Positions 1 through 6,531 of a DNA stretch of 22,936 bases are shown here, piece by piece (within the stretch, counting starts at the first letter, position 1; the number at the start of each line of letters is the position of its first letter). The notes beneath the pieces were generated by a model that was given only the letters and a program-made list of their open reading frames with translations, was not told the origin of the DNA and did no database searches. Origin of the DNA: CAYSLC01 sp964431545 (GTDB lineage: Bacteria > Desulfobacterota > Desulfobacteria > Desulfobacterales > JAABSP01); the NCBI GenBank assembly GCA_964431545.1, contig CAYSLC010000071.1:1-22936 (forward strand), in the 5' to 3' direction. Made by a program: the position numbers and the translations under genes.

Positions 1-1349
1 TCCCGGCTGCCGGGGGTGAAAAGGTCCTCCAGATACTGGCGCAGCCGGGATTCCGCGGCCCGGGCTCTGAAGCGGGCCTCTTTTCGGGCCACGCCGTCCC
101 GGGCCAGCTCCGGGGACGCCGTCAGGATGTTGCGGGACGCGGCCGCCTCCAGCGCGAGGTCCCGCACCTGCTCTTCCCGGTCCGCGGTGGCCGTCAGCAC
201 GGGTCGGCCGTCTTCGGCATGGGCGGGCGGCAGAGATTGGGCGTCCCCGGATTTTACAAAACCGTAAAGTATGAGTCCGTCGGCCGCCCCCGGCATCGCA
301 AGCGCTGTTTCCCCGGTAAACGCTTCAGGCCCGGCCCACCGCCGCTCGAACCGACGAAGGGTCCCGGTCTCGTAGGAGTGACGGGCCGCGATCACCGGCC
401 CCAAAGGAAAGGCGTTTTGGAGGAGGTCTTCGAGGGTCAGGAGCGCCCGGTCCCGGAGCGCCGCCGGTTCGGCCTCGAACTGGAGCTGCCGGTTCCCGTA
501 GGATTCCGTAAACACCACCCCGTCGATGGCGCCGGCGCAGCGTTCCAGCCGGTTTCCGATGACGGTCTCCGAGAGCTTGAAGACCACGCCGGGACTGTTG
601 AAGCCATAGGCCAGGGCGGCCATGGAAACCGCTCTGGCCGAAGAATGGAAATGGTGCGCATAGTCGCAGCACGCCGCCAGGAAGATGAGATCGGGGAGCG
701 TGGCCTTGTCCCCGGTCCGGTACCGGAACCCGCCCCGCTTCTCCCCGGGCGCGAGAAGCCCGAGATCGGCGAAGGGACATTCGATCTCTTCCGAGGCCCC
801 CTGCCCCGACCCACCGTACATCCGGGCAAAACAGGAGGCGTCCTTTTCAAAGGATGACGGGGAGAGCCGCGCAAAGGCCGGCACCATGGGCTGATAGTCC
901 AGCAAAACGCCCGCCAGATCCTTGACGGTGAACCGCTGCATCCCGGAGACGCCGATGGCCATGGACCAGGAGGGGGCGATGATCGGCGGCGTGAAGAGCA
1001 GCCAGTGGAGCAGCCACAGGGAGGCGGGGTCTTCCAGATAGGGGTCCCATCCGTCATCGGACAGAAGGTCGCCGGCAAACGGAGTGGCGCGCATCTCTCC
1101 GCTCAACCGCCGTTTTTCCGGACCGGCCGGTTCGATCATCTTAAAGGCCGCGCACCAGAACCGGATGGACCGGACCATATTTTTGCCCACACCCAGCCGC
1201 TCAATGGCGTCCGGCGCATCGAAAATGCCGCCGTCGGACCGGACCCCGTCATACCCCTTTTTCAACCAGCCGTATCGGGGGCAAAACGTCTCGTGCCGCG
1301 CGATGAACCCTTCGGATAGCAGGTCAACATGTTCGTTCATCATGGACAC
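1..1349 (-). CDS. DUF4007-domain protein with C-terminal extension (partial, runs off left edge)
   Basis: I translated this minus-strand frame codon by codon from position 1349 to the window edge and found no stop, giving at least 449 residues with the C-terminus missing. The first ~290 residues read like the DUF4007 family: RHETFCPRYGWLKKGYDGV near the start, then RLGVGKNMVRSIRFWCAAFK and a TPPIIAPSW segment. DUF4007 is known mainly from anti-phage islands, including phosphorothioation-linked ones; its biochemical role is unclear. From about residue 300 on, an extra segment begins (LLTLEDLLQNAFPLGPVIAA, RRFERRWAG, then a charged helical stretch). It resembles parts of large defence-associated ATPases, but this is a weak impression. 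The best start is GTG 1349, 8 bases after AAGG; ATG 1343 in the same frame is the alternative. A promoter and palindrome lie just upstream. Confidence 0.85.
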   Translation of the reverse strand, partial: MSMMNEHVDLLSEGFIARHETFCPRYGWLKKGYDGVRSDGGIFDAPDAIERLGVGKNMVRSIRFWCAAFKMIEPAGPEKRRLSGEMRATPFAGDLLSDDGWDPYLEDPASLWLLHWLLFTPPIIAPSWSMAIGVSGMQRFTVKDLAGVLLDYQPMVPAFARLSPSSFEKDASCFARMYGGSGQGASEEIECPFADLGLLAPGEKRGGFRYRTGDKATLPDLIFLAACCDYAHHFHSSARAVSMAALAYGFNSPGVVFKLSETVIGNRLERCAGAIDGVVFTESYGNRQLQFEAEPAALRDRALLTLEDLLQNAFPLGPVIAARHSYETGTLRRFERRWAGPEAFTGETALAMPGAADGLILYGFVKSGDAQSLPPAHAEDGRPVLTATADREEQVRDLALEAAASRNILTASPELARDGVARKEARFRARAAESRLRQYLEDLFTPGSR

Positions 1350-1397
1350 AGTGGGCACCTTATCCTAAGTCGGAGATTATTTTACGTGTGTCGGAAA

Positions 1398-1426
1398 CTA
1401 TTATTCTATGTTGAAATGAATTTCAA
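1398..1426 (-). promoter_or_regulatory. Sigma70-type promoter of the DUF4007 gene
   Basis: On the minus strand a -35 box TTGAAA (1426-1421) is followed after 17 bases by TAATAG (1403-1398). It lies about 50 bases upstream of the GTG start at 1349 and faces the gene. The -35 box is inside the palindrome described separately, so occupancy of that site should block the promoter. This is a by-eye prediction. Confidence 0.55.
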
Positions 1427-1427
1427 C
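1410..1427. promoter_or_regulatory. Perfect inverted repeat, candidate operator
   Basis: GTTGAAAT-GA-ATTTCAAC is an 8-bp perfect inverted repeat with a 2-base centre, covering the -35 box of the DUF4007 promoter. Dyads of this size are typical binding sites for dimeric repressors. Defence operons are often controlled by WYL-type repressors (BrxR/CapW) binding such repeats, but no regulator gene is present in the window, so the partner is unknown. Confidence 0.5.
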
Positions 1428-1455
1428 TCTTTTCTGTAACTAACGGATTCTATGG

Positions 1456-1671
1456 CAGCCCTGAAGGGACGTCACATATTAGCCCAGCGGCAACGCCCTG
1501 GGAAGTTGCCGAAAATATTTGGGAAAAGCCCTATAAAAGCGATAAAAAAAAGGACTTGAAGATATGAATTCAAAATAAGGATTGTATCGCCCTTACAGGG
1601 CTCCACCGATTCTGGCCTTCAATCCCTGGGCGATGCCCAGGGCTGAGTTGTAACACCCCTCCGGGGTTTTT
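1456..1671. repeat. REP-like palindromic repeat cluster 1
   Basis: This fills most of the 428-base gap between the AIPR gene and the DUF4007 gene. A plus-oriented unit at 1456-1503 carries AGCCCTGAAGGGACG, then CCCAGCGGCAACGCCCTGGG. A degenerate half unit, AAAGCCCTATAAAAGCG, follows at about 1525-1541. A unit in the opposite orientation at 1589-1671 contains three hairpins: GCCCT-TAC-AGGGC (1589-1601), CCCTGGGC-GAT-GCCCAGGG (1624-1642) and ACCCC-TCC-GGGGT followed by T's (1655-1671). The same motifs recur at the right end of the window. I see no coding potential here. The family resembles widely dispersed bacterial REP-type elements; no mobilising transposase is present in the window. Confidence 0.75.
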
Positions 1672-1777
1672 AGCCTCGGTCCAGGGTACTTAAAAATGAG
1701 TCGGCCCGAAATCGGATGTAATCAGAAACGTTGCATTGCATTGGCGGGTCGACGGAAGCGGTCTGTTCGAAAATGGC

Positions 1778-3169
1778 TTAGGAATTGAAGCGCTGCATCA
1801 ATCTTCCGACAAATCCATATTCAGGAGCGTCTCTATGAGATCTCCCCTTCGGAATGTCGCTGAAAGTTGTTGAAGGGAGAACGGCACAAATCGTCTGGGC
1901 TCCGTTCAATTCCTCGGAGAAAATGGTATCGTACAGCTTTCCGAAATGCTCGCGGCTGAAAAATTTCGACTGATGCGGTTTTTGACGCCAGACCGCTAGA
2001 ACCGCCTCGGCGCAGGACCCGGAGGTAATGTCGGTTTTCACGCCGAGATCCGTCCGTTTTCGACGATATTTGAAGCCGAGTTGTTCGATGTCCATCTCAA
2101 GCCGCTTCCGACGTTCATCGTTTGCGCGCAGGTCCCTCAGATCGACAGGGTTTTGACTGTTGGTGGCGAGGGTGATCCTTCCGACCAGTTTTTCATTGTC
2201 GCTGGGGAGTTGGTACAATCGGACAAGGACCGAAATCTGATCGGGATGACCGGAAAGAAAAAGATTTTGCTGGGGTTCCCGAAGCGTCTTGTAAATGGTC
2301 ATGCACGTCTGTCCGCCGTCGATGATCTGGAGGTTTTCGATTTGAACCTTGTAATCATCGCTCTGCAACGCGTTGTAGGAAAATTTGTCGCAAGTAAGGG
2401 TGATCCCGTTGTTGTAAAAATAGAAATTGCCGTTTTCAGGGCTTTTCAGCGTGTCCCTGATGGCCTCGTTGACGCGGTTCCCCCGCAAGCCCAAGTATCG
2501 TCTGATGTTCCGTTCCAGCAGGCGTTCTCCGTGACGGTCGATGAGGGCCGCGATTTCCTCGATGGAAATCCGACCCAGGAGCACCCTGCTGAAATTCATA
2601 TCCTCCACGATCGCCTTGTCGCTCAACTGCAATGTGTCATCGACCGCCTTGTGCGCCTGGAATATTTTGACCAGCCGGTCATGATTGACGTGCTCCCACG
2701 TCACCTGGTCCCCAAAACCGGATCGCGAAATGGCTTCATCGGCGGCCGAATTCCACTGTAAGCCATTGTTGCACGCCAACACCCGAACCCGTGGAATAAG
2801 ACCGTCACGGATCAGGCTGCGCGCCTCTTCGATTCTGGTCAGCAGCCGAACGTTGAGATGCTGGAGCACCGTGCCTGGATTGAATATGGCCCGGATGGCA
2901 TCGATCATCTTGTTGATCTCCGTCTCCGGAAAATTGGACGCCCCATCCAGATTCTTTCGATACTTTCCCTGGAACAGGCTGATGGTGAACTCCCCGTCAT
3001 GTTCTTCGGAGATGTGCATGGCGTCCACGCCGAAATCGCCGCCGCCTTCGGTCAGGCAATCGAAGGCTTTCAGGCCGTCCATGTCCAGAATGGTCCGCAC
3101 GCAGAGGAAGACAAAGGCGAGGGACATGGGGTGCTCGATGGGACCTTTCACCGGGATGGCGTCGGGCAT
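1778..3169 (-). CDS. AIPR-family abortive-infection protein with nuclease-like N-terminus
   Basis: A 463-residue protein. The C-terminal two thirds match the AIPR (abortive infection phage resistance) family: RNIRRYLGLRGNRVNEAI, FYFYNNGIT and IENLQIIDGGQT are its hallmark blocks. The N-terminal ~70 residues carry GGGDFGVDA (D45, D49) followed by FQGKY (Q67, K69), the D...QxK arrangement of PD-(D/E)XK restriction-type nucleases, so a DNA- or RNA-cleaving defence effector is likely but inferred. The open frame continues upstream to 3466 only because it reads through a terminator and two tRNA genes; ATG 3169 is the first start after the terminator. There is no clear Shine-Dalgarno, so ATG 3127 is possible. 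The gene is AT-richer than its neighbours, suggesting transfer. It has no obvious dedicated promoter. Confidence 0.85.
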   Translation of the reverse strand: MPDAIPVKGPIEHPMSLAFVFLCVRTILDMDGLKAFDCLTEGGGDFGVDAMHISEEHDGEFTISLFQGKYRKNLDGASNFPETEINKMIDAIRAIFNPGTVLQHLNVRLLTRIEEARSLIRDGLIPRVRVLACNNGLQWNSAADEAISRSGFGDQVTWEHVNHDRLVKIFQAHKAVDDTLQLSDKAIVEDMNFSRVLLGRISIEEIAALIDRHGERLLERNIRRYLGLRGNRVNEAIRDTLKSPENGNFYFYNNGITLTCDKFSYNALQSDDYKVQIENLQIIDGGQTCMTIYKTLREPQQNLFLSGHPDQISVLVRLYQLPSDNEKLVGRITLATNSQNPVDLRDLRANDERRKRLEMDIEQLGFKYRRKRTDLGVKTDITSGSCAEAVLAVWRQKPHQSKFFSREHFGKLYDTIFSEELNGAQTICAVLPSTTFSDIPKGRSHRDAPEYGFVGRLMQRFNS

Positions 3170-3200
3170 GCCGATTTCGGACGGCGGGGGAGCATTCCAG

Positions 3201-3234
3201 AAAAAAAGGGCTATGATGACGCGCATCATAGCCC
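3201..3234 (-). terminator. Rho-independent terminator of the tRNA operon
   Basis: On the minus strand GGGCTATGATG pairs perfectly with CATCATAGCCC (11 bp, 5-base loop) and is followed by seven T's. It lies 11 bases past the CCA end of tRNA-Arg and should end the tRNA transcript before the AIPR gene. Confidence 0.92.
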
Positions 3235-3245
3235 TTGGTGTTTTC

Positions 3246-3322
<77 letters not shown>

Positions 3323-3333
3323 GTGATGTTGGA

Positions 3334-3410
3334 TGGGGTGAGTGATGGGACTTGAACCCACGACAACCGGGGCCACAACCCGGTGCTCTACCATCTGAGC
3401 TACACCCACC
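3334..3410 (-). tRNA. tRNA-His (anticodon GTG)
   Basis: Cloverleaf on the minus strand with the extra G(-1) at 3410 opposite C73, acceptor GTGGGTG/CACTCAC, anticodon stem CCGGG/CCCGG with loop TTGTGGC giving GTG, T-loop TTCAAGT and an encoded CCA. The G(-1):C73 pair is the histidine identity element. It is transcribed first, ahead of tRNA-Arg. Confidence 0.96.
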
Positions 3411-3424
3411 ATAACAACCCCCTG

Positions 3425-3453
3425 CTTATACCAGAACCATTCCGGCCTTTCAA
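3425..3453 (-). promoter_or_regulatory. Promoter of the tRNA-His/tRNA-Arg operon
   Basis: Minus-strand -35 TTGAAA (3453-3448), 17-base spacer, -10 TATAAG (3430-3425). Transcription would start about 8 bases before the mature 5' end of tRNA-His. Confidence 0.75.
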
Positions 3454-3471
3454 GCAAAAATTGCAAGCGCC

Positions 3472-3500
3472 TTTCAAATGTCCAGCCCCTGTGCTATATT
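3472..3500 (+). promoter_or_regulatory. Promoter upstream of the small membrane protein/selB unit
   Basis: Plus-strand TTTCAA (3472-3477), 17-base spacer, TATATT (3495-3500). It diverges from the tRNA promoter about 20 bases away and points to the gene at 3616. It is a near-consensus match and the only good one in this gap. Confidence 0.55.
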
Positions 3501-3524
3501 CCAACGGTGATCTTGCATCCCGCT

Positions 3525-3548
3525 CCGGGGCCGCGGCCGTGGCCCCGG
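3525..3548 (+). other. GC-rich hairpin in the leader of the selB unit
   Basis: CCGGGGCC and GGCCCCGG form a perfect 8-bp stem around an 8-base loop, in the untranslated leader between the predicted promoter and the gene at 3616. There is no T-run after it, so it is not a simple terminator. It may be a leader structure or chance in GC-rich DNA. Confidence 0.35.
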
Positions 3549-3615
3549 GGCGAAAGCGCCTCCGGCTTCGTCCGACGGGCCGGGTCGCGGAAACCGGGCA
3601 AACGAGGACAGAAAA

Positions 3616-3792
3616 ATGAATCGACTCCAGATCTTTCTCTTACGGGCCGGCCTCGGCGCGCTCTTCGCCGTGATCCTGACCCGGATCTTCTTTCCCCAGG
3701 CCAATCCCTTCTACATGGCGGGGCTCGGCATCTTCCTGGTGGGGATGGCCTACCTCTTCGAGGCGATCCGAGGCTCCAAAAAGCACGAATAA
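3616..3792 (+). CDS. Small two-helix membrane protein, unknown function
   Basis: A 58-residue frame, MNRLQIFLLRAGLGALFAVI... ending in GSKKHE, starting at ATG 3616 with GAGGA 7 bases upstream. It has two hydrophobic stretches (about residues 6-25 and 33-50) separated by a short loop FFPQANPFY and closes with a basic tail, so a hairpin inner-membrane protein is likely. It lies 28 bases before selB and is probably co-transcribed with it. I do not recognise a family. The good ribosome site, upstream promoter and clean membrane pattern support it as a real gene. Confidence 0.75.
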   Translation: MNRLQIFLLRAGLGALFAVILTRIFFPQANPFYMAGLGIFLVGMAYLFEAIRGSKKHE

Positions 3793-3820
3793 CCCGAACA
3801 CGGCAAAGGAGTCCCCACCA

Positions 3821-5731
3821 GTGAAGCAGATGATTCTCGGCACCGCCGGCCATATCGATCACGGAAAGACCAGCCTCATCCGGGCCGTCACCGGCACCAA
3901 CACCGACCGCCTCAAGGAGGAGCAGCTCCGGGGGATCACCATCGAACTCGGCTTCGCCGCCCTCGATCTGCCCGGGGGGCGCCACCTGGGGATCGTGGAC
4001 GTGCCGGGCCACGAGAAGTTCGTCAAGAACATGGTGGCCGGGGCCACCGGCATCGACATGGTGGCCATGGTCATCGCCGCCGACGAGGGGGTGATGCCCC
4101 AGACCGTGGAGCACATGGAGATCTGCGCCCTGCTGGGGGTGGAGCACGGCCTGGTGGTCCTCACCAAGATCGACATGGTGGACGAGGAGTGGCTGGAGCT
4201 GGTGACCGAGGACGTCCGGGATTTCACCGCGGGCACCTTCCTGGAGGACCGGCCCATCCTCCCCGTCTCCTCGGCCACCGGCGACGGGATCCCCGAGTTC
4301 CTCGCGGCCCTGGAGGCCCTGAGCAAGGAGGTGCCGGAGCGCTCCCCCATCAACATCTTCCGGCTCCCCGTGGACCGGGTCTTCACCATGAAGGGGTTCG
4401 GGACGGTGATCACCGGCACCCTGGTCTCCGGCCGGGTCGGGGTGGGGGAGACGGTGATGCTCTATCCCTCGGGGATCACCGCCAAGGTCCGGGGGCTCCA
4501 GGTCCACAACGAGAGCGTGGAAACCGCCGGCGGCGGGATGCGGACGGCCATCAACTTCCAGGGGCTGGAGAAGGCGGACGTGGAGCGGGGGGAGGTGGTC
4601 TCGACCCCCGGCGCCCTGGTGTCGAGCTACATGGTCGACGTCCATCTCCGCTACCTCTCCTCCAACAAGCGGCCCCTGAAGAGCCGGACCCGGGTCCGGT
4701 TCCACACCGGCACCAGCGAGATCCTCGGCATCGTGGTCCTCATCGACCGGGAGGAGCTTTCGCCCGGCGAGGACGCCGTGGTCCAGATGCGCCTGGACGC
4801 CCCGGTGGCCCTGGTCCGGGACGACCGGTTCGTGATCCGGAGCTATTCGCCGGTGCGCACCGTCGGCGGCGGGCGGATCCTCAACCCCATCCCCAAGAAG
4901 CACAAACGGTTCCGGGCCGAGGTGATCGAGGAACTCGCGGACCTCACGGCCGACGCGCCCGAGGAGATCGTGGCCCACCACGTGCTGCGGGCCGGATATG
5001 CCGGGCGCTCCTTCGCGGAACTCAAGATCATGTGCAACCTCTCGGACAAGCCGCTGGAGTCGGCCCTCCAGGGGCTGCTCACCCGCCGGGAGGTGATCCT
5101 GGTGGACAAGGAGCAGCGGGTCTTCATCCACGGGGATGCCTTCGAGGCGCTCCAGGACGAGGCGATCGGCCATATGACCGTCCACCACTCCCGGTTTCCC
5201 CTGAAGGCGGGGATGCCCAAGGAGGAACTCAAGTCGAAGTTCCGGCCCGACCTGCGGCCCAAGGTCTTCAACCAGGCCCTCAACCAGATGATCCGGGAGG
5301 AGCGGGTGGTCCAGGAGGAGAAGACGATCCGCCTGCCCGAGCACGAGGTCTCCCTGGGCGAAGACCAGGCCGACATCCGGGAGAAGATCCTCGACACCTA
5401 CCGGAAGAACGGCCTCACCCCCCCCTACTTCAAGGATCTGCCCGGCACCTTCAAGGTCGATCCGGCCCGGGCCAAGGAGGTGCTCCACTTTCTCGTGGAG
5501 GAGGGTCAGCTCGTCAAGGTCAAGGAGGAACTCTTCTTCCACGCCGACGCCATCGCCGGGCTCCGGGAGCGGCTGGTCGCCTTCTTCGGCGAGAACGACG
5601 CCCTGACACCGGCCGATTTCAAGGAGATGACCGGCCTCTCCCGGAAGTACCTGATCCCGCTGCTGGAGCACTTCGACGCCCGGAACATCACCATCCGGGT
5701 GGGGGATGTCCGGAAGCTGCGCAAGGGGTAG
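3821..5731 (+). CDS. selB: Selenocysteine-specific translation elongation factor SelB
   Basis: A 636-residue GTPase that brings Sec-tRNA(Sec) to ribosomes at UGA codons followed by a SECIS hairpin. The G1 loop GHIDHGKT is at residues 10-17, with RGITIELGFA (switch I), DVPGHEKFVKNM (G3) and TKIDMVDEEW (G4). EF-Tu-like domains 2-3 include RVFTMKGFGTVITGTLVSG. The last ~280 residues are the winged-helix repeats that bind SECIS RNA (for example LSRKYLIPLLEHFD near the end). Length agrees with known SelB proteins (about 610-640). The start is GTG 3821 with AAAGGAG upstream; ATG 3830 is an in-frame alternative. The next gene begins 1 base after its stop. Neither selA, selC nor an in-frame-UGA selenoprotein is in the window. 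Confidence 0.97.
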   Translation: MKQMILGTAGHIDHGKTSLIRAVTGTNTDRLKEEQLRGITIELGFAALDLPGGRHLGIVDVPGHEKFVKNMVAGATGIDMVAMVIAADEGVMPQTVEHMEICALLGVEHGLVVLTKIDMVDEEWLELVTEDVRDFTAGTFLEDRPILPVSSATGDGIPEFLAALEALSKEVPERSPINIFRLPVDRVFTMKGFGTVITGTLVSGRVGVGETVMLYPSGITAKVRGLQVHNESVETAGGGMRTAINFQGLEKADVERGEVVSTPGALVSSYMVDVHLRYLSSNKRPLKSRTRVRFHTGTSEILGIVVLIDREELSPGEDAVVQMRLDAPVALVRDDRFVIRSYSPVRTVGGGRILNPIPKKHKRFRAEVIEELADLTADAPEEIVAHHVLRAGYAGRSFAELKIMCNLSDKPLESALQGLLTRREVILVDKEQRVFIHGDAFEALQDEAIGHMTVHHSRFPLKAGMPKEELKSKFRPDLRPKVFNQALNQMIREERVVQEEKTIRLPEHEVSLGEDQADIREKILDTYRKNGLTPPYFKDLPGTFKVDPARAKEVLHFLVEEGQLVKVKEELFFHADAIAGLRERLVAFFGENDALTPADFKEMTGLSRKYLIPLLEHFDARNITIRVGDVRKLRKG

Positions 5732-5732
5732 G

Positions 5733-6443
5733 GTGGATTTCCACGCGGCCCTGGCCCGCATCGACTCCATTGCCCTCCGGACCTATCTGGAGGCCCTGGA
5801 GGCTCCCTGCCACGAAAGCGACCTCCACCGGACCGTCTTTCCGGACCGCGACCCCCTTCGCTCCGACGCCCTGACCCTCTACCGGAACCATTTCCTCCTC
5901 TTCCACACCCTCTACCGGCTCCAGGACGACTACTACGGGGAGGAAAAGTATCTCCACGTCCACTTCATGCGGATCTTCCTCCTCGCCTATCCGCCCCCGG
6001 GCCGGTGCCGGGAGTACGACCCCCACGCCGGCCGGTTCTGCCGGACCCCCTGCCCGGAGGCGTCCTTCTACTGCGACTTCCACCGGGCCCGGGTGGGGGT
6101 GGAGAGCCTGGAGCCGCTCTCCATCAAGCATTTCTACCTCGATGCGGCCAACTACGACTACCTCGACGCCGAGACCGCCGAAGTCTTTCTGCGGGGGGCC
6201 TTCGAGATGGTGGCGGACCACCGCCGCCTCCAGGAGAGCCTCGACATCCTCGACCTGCCCCGGACCGCCGATCTGGCCATGCTCAAGCGGAAGTTCCGGC
6301 GGCTGGCCATGGAACACCACCCGGACCGCGGCGCCGCCTCCCATGAGCGGTTCAACCGGATCAACCGGGCCTACCGGATCCTCCTCCGGCTGCTGTCCAT
6401 GGGCGTTCCGGCGGGGCAATCTGAGAAAGAGGGCCGGGATTAG
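5733..6443 (+). CDS. J-domain protein, DNAJ_related type, with Cys cluster
   Basis: A 236-residue protein translated from GTG 5733, 1 base after the selB stop; AAGGGG at the end of selB serves as ribosome site, so the two are translationally coupled. Residues 171-222 form a J domain with the HPD triad at 196-198 (MEHHPDRG) and the NRINRAYRIL helix, so it should stimulate a DnaK-type Hsp70. The N-terminal part (RNHFLLFHTLYRLQ, YLHVHFMRIFLL) resembles the DNAJ_related N-terminal domain. Between them sit C92, C103, C107, C114 and H117, which could bind a metal. Pairing with selB suggests a chaperone role linked to selenoprotein synthesis or to a client encoded elsewhere; this is inference. Confidence 0.88.
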   Translation: MDFHAALARIDSIALRTYLEALEAPCHESDLHRTVFPDRDPLRSDALTLYRNHFLLFHTLYRLQDDYYGEEKYLHVHFMRIFLLAYPPPGRCREYDPHAGRFCRTPCPEASFYCDFHRARVGVESLEPLSIKHFYLDAANYDYLDAETAEVFLRGAFEMVADHRRLQESLDILDLPRTADLAMLKRKFRRLAMEHHPDRGAASHERFNRINRAYRILLRLLSMGVPAGQSEKEGRD

Positions 6444-6446
6444 GGA

Positions 6447-6475
6447 TTGACACACGCAATGCCGGCCCGTATGAT
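6447..6475 (+). promoter_or_regulatory. Consensus sigma70 promoter before the PHP gene
   Basis: TTGACA (6447-6452), 17-base spacer, TATGAT (6470-6475). It begins 4 bases after the J-domain stop and lies about 55 bases before ATG 6532, so the PHP gene has its own strong promoter. Confidence 0.8.
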
Positions 6476-6531
6476 ACGGACGATCACGGACCGTTGCCAC
6501 CAGAGGCGATAACCCTAAGCCTGCGATCGAT

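Noticed and set aside
437..1078. 213-codon minus-strand frame, and a 212-codon plus frame at 219-857
   Set aside because: Both are Pro/Ser/Arg-rich shadows of the DUF4007 frame, which is the third minus frame and open to the edge.
1655..1671. Hairpin plus T-run as terminator of the AIPR gene
   Set aside because: The T-run is on the plus strand, whereas AIPR is on the minus strand; it is better explained as part of the repeat unit.
3821..5731. Possible in-frame UGA selenoprotein near selB
   Set aside because: I looked for interrupted frames around the genes of the window and saw none that continue a recognised domain past a TGA.
3494..5770. 758-codon open frame on the minus strand opposite selB
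   Set aside because: An antisense shadow in high-GC DNA: low-complexity composition rich in G, D, H, L, with no recognisable domain, while selB is unmistakable on the plus strand.
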